64,000 nucleotides of DNA, taken from assembly GCA_918797485.1 (NCBI GenBank), contig CAKKNE010000004.1, positions 4,774,001 through 4,838,000 on the forward strand, written 5' to 3'. The notes beneath the pieces are model-generated. The model was not told the DNA's origin, made no database searches, and saw only the letters and a program-made list of their open reading frames with translations. Position numbers and translations under genes: made by a program. This DNA comes from Pelagomonas calceolata. Taxonomy: Eukaryota > Sar > Pelagophyceae > Pelagomonadales > Pelagomonadaceae. Within the stretch, counting starts at the first letter, position 1. Each line of letters opens with the position of its first letter. Below, one piece after another: positions 38,001-45,996 of the stretch.

Positions 38001-38442
38001 CGAGGGTCAGGTCGACGCGGCGCGGCTGTTGTTGGAGCGTGGTGCTGAGGTTGATCGGGCGACAAAGGACGGTATGACGCCGCTATTCATCGCCTGCCAG
38101 AACGGGCACGTCGACGCGGCGCGGCTGTTGTCAGATAAAGGCGCGGAGGTCGACCGGGCGGACAAGAACGGGCAGACGCCGCTGTACATCGCCTGTGCTG
38201 TGGGCCAGGTCGACGCGGCGCGGCTTTTAGTGGACAAAGGCGCGGAGGTCGATCGGGCGGTGCAGGGCGCGACGCCGCTGATGGTCGCCTGCCAGCAGGG
38301 CCACGTCGACGTGGTGCGGCTGTTGGTAGATAAAGGCGCGGAGGTCGACCGGGCGGCGGAGGACGGTCGGACGCCACTGTTCGTCGCAAAAAGCAAGGGT
38401 CACTCGTCCATCGTCGCGTTCCTCGGGGAGCACCAGAAGTGA
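35074..38442 (+). CDS. TPR - SAP-like - TPR - ankyrin repeat protein
   Basis: 1122 residues, intronless. Block 1 (about 45-380): kinesin-light-chain-style TPRs about 42 residues long, with VANTLGNLGNAHGGLGDHAK, KRDMQERALAIKERVHG as the repeating unit. A SAP-like helix pair (MRIKELQTALGKMGVSTRGL, about 395) interrupts. Block 2 (about 500-800): further TPRs of the same type. Block 3 (about 805-1118): nine or ten ankyrin repeats such as DGKTPLLVACALGHVDVVRL and NGQTPLYIACAVGQVDAARL. All are protein-binding scaffolds. The N-terminal 40 residues are not repeat-like and the start is uncertain. High similarity between repeats suggests recent expansion. Confidence 0.85.
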   Translation: MLRVPRSLWRSCSGLARTRVCTNSRLRIGYPSSNFGRRAYSDLGDDAKKRDILEHLLSTVEREHGSDGVEVAAVLGNLGEVHNQLGDYAKARDVLERALPIYEREQGNERQVANTLGNLGNAHGGLGDHAKKRDMQERALAIKERVHGRDHPEVANTLFNLAQAHGKLGDLPKRRELLERVLPIFKRAHGPDHPYTKGCQGQLTYTLMELGNTYGKLGDHAKKRDILEHALAMQERAHDSDGVEVAAVLFELGKAYGKLGDQTKKRDMMERALTIEERELGRDHVQVAATLNVLGVVYGESGDHAKARDMFERALSVFEREYGKDSTQVATTLQALGIPYGALGDHAKSREVLLRALAINEQAHGPDHPSTKQTKKVLAVLQSKAPPPDFDAEAEIANASKMRIKELQTALGKMGVSTRGLFEKTELVDAYVGALRDGKRPDAPANGDDKTSKTGSAKASLTPLDVVFDVINDTLEKEGSGGENKKELERLLVIVERVKAGVGDGARVGGDDLKELERLLLPIFERKRGTDSMEVAALLSGLGQAYLKLGDYAKARDLLERALAIIERTYGPDHAIVAVTLTNLGLAYGELGDHAKKRDLLERALAIDERTYGSDHAELAITLMNLGNAYGQLGDQTKKRDVLERALTIYEREHGSDSPQVALTLMNLGNAQGDHSKRRDMLERALVIQERAYGRDHAEVAGTLTNLGGVHIDLGDHAKARDFLERALAIFERAFGRDHTRVADTLFNLGGAYSYLGDHAKARDVLERALAVYAQAFGSDHPKVANTRTILENTLKNLAADLEIPLHTAAMRGDVDAITRLLDGGAEVDQAEEDGKTPLLVACALGHVDVVRLLLEKGADVDRATENGMTPLFIACTAGHVDAVKQLLDKGAAVNRAWEDGATPLFFACQEGHVDAARLVLEKGAEVDRARDNGATPLFIACFYGHVDTARLVLDKGADVNRPEEGGRTPLWQACYEGQVDAARLLLERGAEVDRATKDGMTPLFIACQNGHVDAARLLSDKGAEVDRADKNGQTPLYIACAVGQVDAARLLVDKGAEVDRAVQGATPLMVACQQGHVDVVRLLVDKGAEVDRAAEDGRTPLFVAKSKGHSSIVAFLGEHQK

Positions 38443-38559
38443 CTACGGGTACGTATACGCCCAACTCGGTGACTCTTCCGACATTAACTCCATCTCGTCC
38501 CGGCGCGAAGCGTCTCCGTAAATGCGGTTCAATACATGAATAACACAGAAACCCACTAC

Positions 38560-38793
38560 TTATCCTTCTTCCCCTGCTTCCGCCGCTTTCCATATCACCC
38601 CAATTGGTATATGCTCCCACCCGCGCGGCAGGCCGCCGCACGCCGCCGCCGCCGCCGCCGCGACGCGCGCCACGTCCGTCGCGTTCAGGTCGACCCGCGC
38701 GACGGTCTTGAGCCAGCGGTCGGGGTCGCGGACGCCCTTGACCAGCGGGTACCGCTCCTCGGCCGGCCGCTTCTCATTCTGATTCGCGGCGGT
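38560..38793 (-). pseudogene. ATG-less coding fragment, possibly an exon or relic
   Basis: A 78-codon open frame without ATG, from a stop just above 38793 to TAA at 38560. It reads like real protein: ERYPLVKGVRDPDRWLKTVA, VDLNATDVARV, an Ala run, then GGLPRGWEHIPIGVIWK. A promoter-like palindrome lies 40 bp upstream at 38833 in the matching orientation. It could be a decayed gene, a last exon or a non-ATG product. Family not recognised. The rest of 38443-38984 is empty. Confidence 0.35.
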
Positions 38794-38832
38794 TCACGAA
38801 GGCCGGCCTTCTGATGAATAATTATTAAGCTT

Positions 38833-38853
38833 GCTAGTGTGTAGGACGCTAGC
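38833..38853 (-). promoter_or_regulatory. GCTAGCGTCC...ACACTAGC motif
   Basis: Minus strand GCTAGCGTCCTACACACTAG, belonging to the GCTAGCGT subtype. It lies between the fragment at 38793 (minus) and the gene at 38985 (plus). Confidence 0.4.
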
Positions 38854-38984
38854 CCTTTTGACAGCCACCCGGCCAGGGCTTGTAAGGCTAAAAAATCTAG
38901 GTCAAATCCACGTACAGACGCCATACAGCTGCACCACCAGCGCCGTGGTGTTTAGGAGAACGAAAGAGGCTCTGCACAAACAGC

Positions 38985-39737
38985 ATGGCGTCCCTAGGCT
39001 GGAACACAGAGTCGACGCTGCTCCCAAAAAAAGCCAAGAAGATCGCCGCGCCCAACACATCAATGGGCGCACTGAAGGACGAGGTCTTCGCCGCGTCCAT
39101 GACCGCCGCGGCGGCCGGCGGCAAGGGAAAATACGCCCGCGGCACGGCGTCGCGGCGGAGGACCGACGCCGACGACCTCGACTCGGCGGGCCGGAAGCGG
39201 CCGCGGCGGCGCGAGGCGCGGCGCGCGCGCGAGGAAGGCGACGATGACGACCGCGCCGCGGCGTCGCGGCGCAAGCTCGAGGCGAAGGCGAGACTCTACG
39301 ACGACCTGCGGCGGGGCGAGGCGCGCGCGCCGGCCGAATTTCTGGTCACGTTCGACGACGCGGGCGCGGCGCCCCCGCCGGCCCGCGTCGCCGAGCAGGA
39401 GAGCGGCGGCACGCGCTGGGCCTGGGGCCGGGGCGAGGCCGAGGCGCCCCCGTCCATGAGTGGTGCGGAGCTGCTCGACGTGGCAGCGCGACGCGCGGCG
39501 GCGGACCGCGCCCGGGACGAGCGGCCCGATAACGACGACGACGCCGCGCCGCGCTCGGACACGGCCGTCAAGAGCCAGTGGGAGAAGACCCTCAACCGGG
39601 ACGAGAAGAGCCATCTAGGCGAGATCCACGCCGAGGCGGAGCGCGAACGCGCCGCGGCGCCGGCTCGCCAAGCGCAAGAAAAAGCGCGCGTCGCGGGCCT
39701 GGCGCGGCTCATCGGACGCCTCGAGAAGGATAAGTGA
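38985..39737 (+). CDS. CCDC174-like nuclear protein
   Basis: 250 residues, highly charged, intronless. TSMGALKDEVFAAS near the N-terminus and RRKLEAKARLYDDLRRGEAR then AEFLVTFDD (about 95) follow the order seen in CCDC174-type proteins (KLEAKARLYxKxxxG...LVDF), which associate with the spliceosome or exon junction complex. SQWEKTLNRDEKSHLGEIHA and a C-terminal helix follow. The match is by short motifs only. Confidence 0.5.
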   Translation: MASLGWNTESTLLPKKAKKIAAPNTSMGALKDEVFAASMTAAAAGGKGKYARGTASRRRTDADDLDSAGRKRPRRREARRAREEGDDDDRAAASRRKLEAKARLYDDLRRGEARAPAEFLVTFDDAGAAPPPARVAEQESGGTRWAWGRGEAEAPPSMSGAELLDVAARRAAADRARDERPDNDDDAAPRSDTAVKSQWEKTLNRDEKSHLGEIHAEAERERAAAPARQAQEKARVAGLARLIGRLEKDK

Positions 39738-39744
39738 CGTGTGT

Positions 39745-41376
39745 TTACGGCCGCTCCCCCAGCCCGCCCGCGAGGTCGAAGACGGCCCGCCGCACCTCCA
39801 ACGCGAGCGCGTCGGCGTCGCGGCGCGTCGCGGCCTCGGCGTAGACGCGGACGACGTCCTCGGTGCCCGACGGGCGCACGAAGGCCCGGCCACTTTTATG
39901 GGATGCGGCGAGCGCGTCGATCTTGGCCTGGAGCGCGGCCGGCGCCACGAGCCGCGTCTCCGTCGCGTTCGGCTCTAGTAACGCCCGCGACGCCACGCGC
40001 TGCTTGAGCTGGCGCGAGGGTAGTTCATCATAGAGCGCGCCCCAGGCCGCGATCGACTTTTGCTGGAGGCAGAGGACGGCCTCGACCAGCAAGAGGTCGG
40101 CCAGGGCGTCGCCTACACTTTGATTCGCGAGGCGAGCCACCGCATGTAATCTAGATACGGCGAGGCGCGCGCGGCCGCCCGTCCCCGGCTCGCTATCCAA
40201 CTGCGCGAGCCTCGCGCGCAGGGCCTCTTTGACGAGCACCGTGCCGTGGCCGTTCGCCTCGAAGTAGACGCCGACGTCGAACGCCTCGGCCGCGTGGTGC
40301 ACGTATTTCACACCCGTCTTCGCGAAGGCGACCTCGACGCGTCTCTCCCGCAGAAACGCCGCCGCCGCGCCGTTCGCGTAGGCCGTCTGCACCACACCTA
40401 GTGATGGTGTGCCGATGAGCGGTTGCGCGGCCGCGAGTTCCCTTGCGATGAACACGGCCAATAGGGAGGCGATCTTGTCGCCGTCGACGATCTCGAAATT
40501 CGACAATCCATGGAACCAATATACTAAGCGGTCGGCGTCGCCATCGACCGAGCATCCCCTCAGATTGGGCGCGCCGAGGTCTCGACGCGAGAGATTCTTC
40601 GGGGGTAAACGCTGCTTCTGGACGTGCTCAGCTCCACACTGATGATTGAGCGGGGCCTCCCTTACAATATTCGCGGCCCGTAAGGATAATACGGAAGCGA
40701 GCCCGCGCTCCTCGAGGCGGCGCCTCAATTGATGGATCCCGAACGCGCCCACGCCGCCCGCGCAGTCGACCACAACTGTTGAGTCTGGCCGGCCGGTCTT
40801 GTGCGGAGATGTTTTAAGCAAGGCCTCGAACGCGTCCACCAACGCATCGGCGTATCCATATAAAGGCCCTTTTACTACTGGTGAAAAGCCGTTGGCCGCG
40901 CGGACGCAGTGGTGGAGCTGGGGCGTCGTGACGACGCCCACATCTTCCACGCGGGCTCCGAGCGCCTCCGCACCTGCTCTGACACGTTGAGAAAGCGCTC
41001 GGCTGTGCGCGCGCGTGTCCCTCCCAATAACCACCGACGCAGAGGCGGCCTCGCCCTCGGCCACGCTCGCAAGCGTCTCGAGGAGCTGCGATTCCGGGCA
41101 GCACGCCACCTTTTCGGCCTTCGACTCCCAGGCCTGGGCGAGCATGGCGCCCGTCGGGTCCACAATCTTCACGCCGTTGTCTCTGTGGGGGTTGTGCGAC
41201 GCCGTGACCATGACGCCGATCTTCAGGCCGTCCCTATCTCTGCTCCTTAATGCTGCGAGCATGCCGACGCGCTCCATCGCGATCACCAACTGCGTCGCGT
41301 CGCAGCGGAAGCCGGCCGTGCCGTAGGCGAGCTGTGGCGGGTGCTCTCTGTCTATTTTGGAGAGGGCGGGACCCAT
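39745..41376 (-). CDS. PGM3: phosphoacetylglucosamine mutase
   Basis: 543 residues, full length for the family, intronless. All active-site blocks are present: AYGTAGFRCDA (about 20), GVMVTASHNPHRDNGVKIVD with the phospho-serine (about 58), CSVDGDADRLVYWF metal loop (about 277), FEANGHGTVL (sugar-binding loop) and FVRPSGTEDVVRVYAEA (about 500, phosphate binding). It converts GlcNAc-6-phosphate to GlcNAc-1-phosphate on the route to UDP-GlcNAc, the donor for many glycans, so it supplies precursors relevant to the glycan cluster upstream although it lies 17 kb away. Cytosolic; no leader. Confidence 0.95.
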   Translation of the reverse strand: MGPALSKIDREHPPQLAYGTAGFRCDATQLVIAMERVGMLAALRSRDRDGLKIGVMVTASHNPHRDNGVKIVDPTGAMLAQAWESKAEKVACCPESQLLETLASVAEGEAASASVVIGRDTRAHSRALSQRVRAGAEALGARVEDVGVVTTPQLHHCVRAANGFSPVVKGPLYGYADALVDAFEALLKTSPHKTGRPDSTVVVDCAGGVGAFGIHQLRRRLEERGLASVLSLRAANIVREAPLNHQCGAEHVQKQRLPPKNLSRRDLGAPNLRGCSVDGDADRLVYWFHGLSNFEIVDGDKIASLLAVFIARELAAAQPLIGTPSLGVVQTAYANGAAAAFLRERRVEVAFAKTGVKYVHHAAEAFDVGVYFEANGHGTVLVKEALRARLAQLDSEPGTGGRARLAVSRLHAVARLANQSVGDALADLLLVEAVLCLQQKSIAAWGALYDELPSRQLKQRVASRALLEPNATETRLVAPAALQAKIDALAASHKSGRAFVRPSGTEDVVRVYAEAATRRDADALALEVRRAVFDLAGGLGERP

Positions 41377-41577
41377 GCTTGCTGCCTCAGCCTGCCTGTA
41401 GCTTATGTGAAAGAGCTCGTGGCTTGTGGGTGCTTATGGCGACGTTGGCGGGCTCAGGGATGCAATTCCTCGTAGGAGCCGCGGCGAGTGGTCACTCGGA
41501 ACACGCAGGCCAGCTGGCGCGAGTCATGCGCTACGCAGCGAGGCGGGCTTGTGTGTTTTAATTTAGGCCGAGGCGAA

Positions 41578-41599
41578 GCTAGCGTAGCAACACACTAGC
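41578..41599 (+). promoter_or_regulatory. GCTAGCGTAGC...ACACTAGC motif, promoter-like
   Basis: GCTAGCGTAGCAACACACTA then GC, 67 bp upstream of the ATG at 41666, common orientation. Confidence 0.5.
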
Positions 41600-41665
41600 T
41601 AAGATTTGTGTTCGGATGCTCGTGAACGTCAGCTCGTCGCTGCAGGTCATTGAGGCTGCGTGACC

Positions 41666-41950
41666 ATGTCCGCAGATGCCAAAGACTCTGGCAAAGAGGG
41701 GCAGCCCTTGCAAAACCTACGCCGTCGCGCGATCTCCGTCGCAATAGCTTTTGGGCTGGCTGCCCTGTTCTTATTCATGTGGGGACAGGTCTGCCCGAAC
41801 GTAAAATTGCTCCGCTACGAGTCGCGGAACGCGTTCCTCGGCGCGCTGAGGCGGAAGCCTACTGTGCAACAAACGACCGCCGCGCCGCCGCGGCCCGTGC
41901 GGACGACGACGACGCGGACGACGACGGTGCACCCGCCCTTTTGGTTGTAG
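41666..41950 (+). CDS. small single-pass membrane protein
   Basis: 94 residues from the ATG at 41666 (GACCATG context; an upstream in-frame GTG is not needed). One hydrophobic helix (ISVAIAFGLAALFLFMW, about 24-40) is flanked by a basic N-side (NLRRRA), then a Cys and basic helix. The tail is Thr/Pro-rich (TTTTRTTTVHPP), a likely O-glycosylation or linker region. No family recognised. A promoter-like motif directly upstream supports its being a gene. Confidence 0.5.
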   Translation: MSADAKDSGKEGQPLQNLRRRAISVAIAFGLAALFLFMWGQVCPNVKLLRYESRNAFLGALRRKPTVQQTTAAPPRPVRTTTTRTTTVHPPFWL

Positions 41951-42076
41951 ACCCGTGCTCCGGGGACGCGTTGCTCCGCCGCGACGTGCCGCAGCCGGCG
42001 ACTTGCGCCATCGACGCGGCGCCATCGACGAGTATTACAGAGGGGCCATGCATGCTGGTACAGATTAATTAGCCGC

Positions 42077-42490
42077 CTACTCCATGCGGTCCGCCAGTCG
42101 CCGCGCGTTTTCCAAAGCGCGCCCGGGGCCCGGAAAAGCGGTCCCCTGGGAGTCGCTCCGCTTCCGCGTCTCCGCGAGGCCCTCGGCCTTGTCGAGCTGC
42201 GCCGCGAGCGCGTCGCAGATGCCGCCGAGCTGTTTCAAACCGTCGTCGAGCACGGCCCGCGCCGGCGCGCCCGTCGTCTGGAGCCGCACGTGCACGAAGG
42301 GCTCCGACGGGTGCGGCACGGAATAGCCGCAGAACTCGACGTCCTTCTGGCGCATGAGCACGTGGCGCAGCGCGTTGCCTAGCGTGTGGTCCTCTCCTCT
42401 AAACACGTACGTGCGCGCGGCCTCGTCGTCGGCCTCGCCGACGATTTTGAGGGCGGCCTCTTGCGGGCCCGCGCCGCCCGAGGTCGCCAT
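42077..42490 (-). CDS. POLR1D: RNA polymerase I/III subunit AC19 (RPC19/POLR1D)
   Basis: 137 residues, typical length. TYVFRGEDHTLGNALRHVLM (about 26) is the hallmark alpha-like motif, followed by KDVEFCGYSVPHPSEPFVHV (about 48) and RLQTTGAPARAVLDDGLKQL. It pairs with AC40 to nucleate RNA polymerases I and III. The C-terminal 35 residues are a charged extension. MAF1, the Pol III repressor, is encoded 2.3 kb away. Confidence 0.92.
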   Translation of the reverse strand: MATSGGAGPQEAALKIVGEADDEAARTYVFRGEDHTLGNALRHVLMRQKDVEFCGYSVPHPSEPFVHVRLQTTGAPARAVLDDGLKQLGGICDALAAQLDKAEGLAETRKRSDSQGTAFPGPGRALENARRLADRME

Positions 42491-42923
42491 TTGTTTATTA
42501 GCACCGCGGTGTTTGTGCGTTATATATTGCTGGCGCTGCAGCTCTTGCGCGCTCCGGGATCCACGTCCGCTTGCGTCCCGCGTCGCGTCGCGGCAGCGCT
42601 CGGATCGCTGCAGTTGTGGTGCAGTCCTTGCTGTGGCCTGAGCGCCCGGCGAAATGCCTTGGAGCGGTCGCGGTATGTATTTGGGTAGTCTTGCGGTTGG
42701 AACGGCTGCGCGTAGTGCTTTTTTAAGGCCCGCTGAGCCTCCGCTGCGATGGGTATAATTGCTAGTGTCTTACGTTCCGCTAGCTCCATGGGCGCGGCCG
42801 AGGCGGTGTAGAGTGGTTTTGGCAGCACAAAGGCGCGGTTTGGCATTAGTTTTGCACGCATCGCTCGCCTGTACGAGCGCCCGACGACAGCGCCAACAGC
42901 TGCAGGGCTGCTAGGCGGTACAA
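42491..42923. other. divergent intergenic region
   Basis: Between POLR1D and the SLC6 gene. It carries the palindromic motif at 42761-42784; a 113-codon minus-strand ORF here overlaps that motif and is judged spurious. Confidence 0.4.
42761..42784 (-). promoter_or_regulatory. GCTAGCG...GACACTAGC motif, promoter-like
   Basis: Minus strand GCTAGCGGAACGTAAGACAC then TAGC, 271 bp upstream of the POLR1D start in the common orientation; it also lies 140 bp from the divergent SLC6 start. Confidence 0.5.
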
Positions 42924-44743
42924 ATGCTCCGCGGCTGGGCGCACGAAGTCAAAGATGAAAACGCAGCGCCACCCAGCCTCGCCGAAGCCGCACGCCGCGG
43001 CTACGCGACGCCGGCGAGCCCAGGCAGCGGCGCAAGCGACGACGGCGCCGGCGCGACGCCGCGCGCCAAGTGGAACTCGCGCACGGAGTTCCTCCTCGCG
43101 ACGATCGGGAACTGCGTCGGCGTCGGTAATGTGCGGCACGGTGCATGAATCATGACCTCCACGCCATCGACGCGACGCCTGCTCGACGGCGTGACTGCCC
43201 AACTCACTGGTTGATTTGCGCACAGGTTTGGCGCTTCCCGTACCTCTGCTATAGAAATGGAGGTGGCTCCTTCCTCATCCCCTACTTCGCGGCACTCTTA
43301 CTCGTCGGCGTGCCGGCCTTCATGCTCGAATTGGCATTAGGACAGCGGTTTCAAAGGGGCGCGACGCACTGCTACCTCCGCCTCCACAAAAGATTGGCGG
43401 GTGTTGGCGTCGCGGGCACGGGCATGGCCTTTGCGACGTTAGTATACTACCAAACAATATTAGCGTGGTCTCTGGTGTACGCGTTCCACTCGTTTAGAAG
43501 TCCCTTGCCCTGGAAGCGCACGGACGCCGAGCGCTTCTGGGAGCACGGTGTTTTGAGGGAGTCCGACGGATTTGAGGACTATTTTGGCACACCATCAACG
43601 ACGGAACTGTCCCTGGCTTTGATTTTTTCGTGGATTTCGTTATTCCTAGCCACGAGGCGCGGCGTGCACTCGGCGGGCAAGGCGGCCTATGTCTTCGCGA
43701 CGTTACCCTATGCGATCCTCACTTTGTTAGTTATAAGAGGCTCGCTATTGGAGGGCGCCGGTGAAGGAATAAAGTTCTACCTACAACCGCGAATCGATCG
43801 ACTGGGTCATATAAGAACGTGGCTCGACGCCTTCAACCAGATTATCTATTCCCTAGGTATTGGGACGGGCCAGATGGTCGCGTACGGGTCCTATACCGAG
43901 TCCAATGAGGACATCGTGCTAGATGCGGGGTGCATCTCGCTGTTGAATAGCTTCACGTCGTTATATGCGGGCGTGGCGGTGTTCGCGATGCTGGGCCACA
44001 AGGCTCATAAAGACGGGAGGAGCGTCGCGGACGTCGTGCAAAGTGGCGAAGGGCTGGCCTTCGTCGCCATTCCGGATGGCCTGAGCGAGCTGCCGGCGGC
44101 GGGGCTGTGGTGTTTTATTTTTTTCGCGATGCTCTTCGCCTTGGCCCTTGACAGTTCTATAGCGATGCTCGAGTCGTGGACGACGATGCTAAGAGATTTC
44201 GGCTGGGAGGGCGATCCGAACGCGCCGGCCTTCAAGCGCATGAAGTGGATACGAAGGCAGGACGCCCTAGTTGGTTCTAGTTGTGCTGTGGGCTGCTTGA
44301 TTTCCGGTCTGTTCGTGAGCCGGCCGGGCATCTACTGGTTCGCGCTCTGGGACGCGTACGTGGTGTGGGCCGTGTTCATCGTGGTGGGTATTGAATGTGT
44401 GGGGGTGGCGTACGGCTACGGCGCGGCGAAGTTTAGTGAAGAGGTGCGAAAGGGTGCCGGAAGAGCGGTGCCGCGCTTTATACAAATGTGCTGGTCCTTT
44501 ATTACGCCCTTTTTATGTTCGGTGCTCGCGGTGGCTTCGTTCGCCGCGCTTTGCGCCGGCGGCGGGCGCTACGAGGGCGCGCGGGCGACGCCCGCCGCGC
44601 TGGTCCTGGGCTTTCTGTTGATGCTCGGGCCCGTCGCCGTCATGGTCGCGGGCGCGCGCGACGACTGCGTGAAGCGGCCGGGGCGCCCGCGGAGCGTCGA
44701 GCTCGCCATGTCGTCGCCGAAGCGGACGCGGCAGATGGTCTAA
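42924..44743 (+). CDS. SLC6-type sodium-coupled transporter, two exons
   Basis: CDS 42924-43130 and 43226-44743 (574 aa), phase 0. The junction rebuilds the TM1 signature [20 protein letters not shown] followed by GGSFLIPYFAALLL, diagnostic for the neurotransmitter:sodium symporter family. LELALGQRFQRGA, WSLVYAFHSF, LGIGTGQMVAYGSY and ALALDSSIAMLESW (TM8) follow; about 12 helices. These carry amino acids or osmolytes with sodium. The N-terminal 50 residues are cytosolic and Ala-rich. Substrate unknown. Confidence 0.9.
43131..43225 (+). mobile_element. introner element, TTGCGCACAG subtype (SLC6 gene), aged
   Basis: 95-bp intron starting GTGCGGCA and ending GGTTGATTTGCGCACAG. The downstream octamer is GTTTGGCG, 5 of 8 identical to the donor octamer. 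The inner GAATCATGACCTCCACGCCA resembles the element at 34188. Confidence 0.8.
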
Positions 44744-44776
44744 TGTTGTGGAGTATGTACTTACTTAGGCACGAAT

Positions 44777-45484
44777 CTAGTCCTCGTCGAACATCAGGTC
44801 GCCCCCGACAAAGTCGTCCTGGGAGTCGTCCTGGCGTATCCTGTACTCGTCCTCGACGTCCGAGAAGGGCGACGGGCAGAGCTGGCGCGACCGCGCGACG
44901 CAGCTCAGGTACACAATCCGCTTCAGCCGCTTGTTGAAGAAGAAGTAGTTGAAGGACCAGAGCGCGCCCTCCGAGAAGGGATCCGACTCGCCATCTGGAA
45001 CATAGGAGTAGACCTCGCACTCCCTTAACTGTATAGCCTCCTCGATGGCGGCCCAGAGCTCGTCCAGGAACTCGCCGCCGCCCGGCGCGCGGAACCGTTC
45101 TGCGGTCGCGAGCTCCGCGAGATGTCTCGCACAAGCCCGCACGGCAAACTGCGCGCCGGCCTCGCGGCAGAACTGCTCGGGCCGCAGATTCGAAAAGTCG
45201 TGGTCCGGGAAGCTCGCATTTAATGTAGCGATCAGGTCCACGAGGAGCCGCCGCGTCGCCGGCTGCGCGAGAGCTCCTAACGGAGACGACGCCTCCATCG
45301 ACGAGGGCGAGTTCCTAGACTCGGCGGCGAACTGCGCCTCGAGCTCCTTGGCCAGCTTCTTGTCCTCGCCGGCGCGCTTGCACGAGAACGCCTCGACGCG
45401 ACCGTCGAGCACGCGTTCACCGAGCCGTCTTTGGGACAGGAACGCCGTGAGCGCCGAGAGGCGCGGGTTCTCGAGCAGCTTCAT
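44777..45484 (-). CDS. MAF1: MAF1, repressor of RNA polymerase III
   Basis: 235 residues. The N-terminus MKLLENPRLSALTAFLSQ and then DGRVEAFSCKRAGEDKKLAK are the first MAF1 box; ATLNASFPDHDFSNLRPEQF is the second, and WSFNYFFFNKRLKRIVYLSC the third. The acidic tail (SQDDFVGGDLMFDED) is typical. MAF1 binds Pol III to shut down tRNA transcription under stress. The linker with phosphorylation-prone Ser (RNSPSSMEASSP, about 60) may carry regulation. Intronless. Confidence 0.95.
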   Translation of the reverse strand: MKLLENPRLSALTAFLSQRRLGERVLDGRVEAFSCKRAGEDKKLAKELEAQFAAESRNSPSSMEASSPLGALAQPATRRLLVDLIATLNASFPDHDFSNLRPEQFCREAGAQFAVRACARHLAELATAERFRAPGGGEFLDELWAAIEEAIQLRECEVYSYVPDGESDPFSEGALWSFNYFFFNKRLKRIVYLSCVARSRQLCPSPFSDVEDEYRIRQDDSQDDFVGGDLMFDED

Positions 45485-45996
45485 GGCTGCGGCGCTTGGC
45501 AGCGGTCCGGGCTTTTTTTAGCCGTGCGCCGGCCCAGCACAGCGCGCAGATCCACTCAGTGCTTTAAGTGCCTCAAATGCTGCACACAGAGCGCAGCGAC
45601 GGACCGCTTCTCGGCAGCAGCCAGACACGACCTCAGAAGTGCTCTTCAGCCCACGACAGGCCTTGGCGCATCGGGCAGGTGTCAAAATTGGAGCAACGAC
45701 GCGCACCACCTGAATCCCAGCTCTAGCTCTGGCTCCGAGTACGGGGTTGGCAATTGGAAGGCGTCTGGCACCTACACCCACGACTTTCATGCCGCCAGGC
45801 ACTCGCTCCCAGAAAAAGAACGGGCTCAAACGCGCCTTGTCCTATTCGCGCCCGTTTCGAGCGCGGGCGGCCTGGTCCCACCTAGAGGTCTAACCTAGAG
45901 GTCCCACCACGACGTCGAGGTCAGAGCCCTACGAAGATATACCAACAAGACTAGGGTGCAGTTTATGCTAAAAATCCTAGGCCGCATACGCGTTAA
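45485..45996. other. intergenic region
   Basis: 512 bp. It shows a small direct repeat CCTAGAGGTC near 45880-45905 and no supported gene. Confidence 0.4.

Noticed and set aside
38536-39247. Plus-strand ORFs at 38536 and 38831
   Set aside because: One is antisense to the protein-like minus frame at 38560-38793; the other runs out of frame into the CCDC174-like gene. Neither shows motifs.
41941-42070. Introner relic after the small membrane protein (GCCATCGACG words twice)
   Set aside because: The words are short and GC-rich, with no terminal repeats or flanking duplication, so chance cannot be excluded.
42520-42861. 113-codon minus-strand ORF between POLR1D and SLC6
   Set aside because: It runs through the palindromic promoter-like motif and has no domain; more likely leader or promoter DNA.
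45431-45898. 155-codon plus-strand ORF upstream of MAF1
   Set aside because: Its start is antisense to the MAF1 N-terminus and the rest has no recognisable domain.
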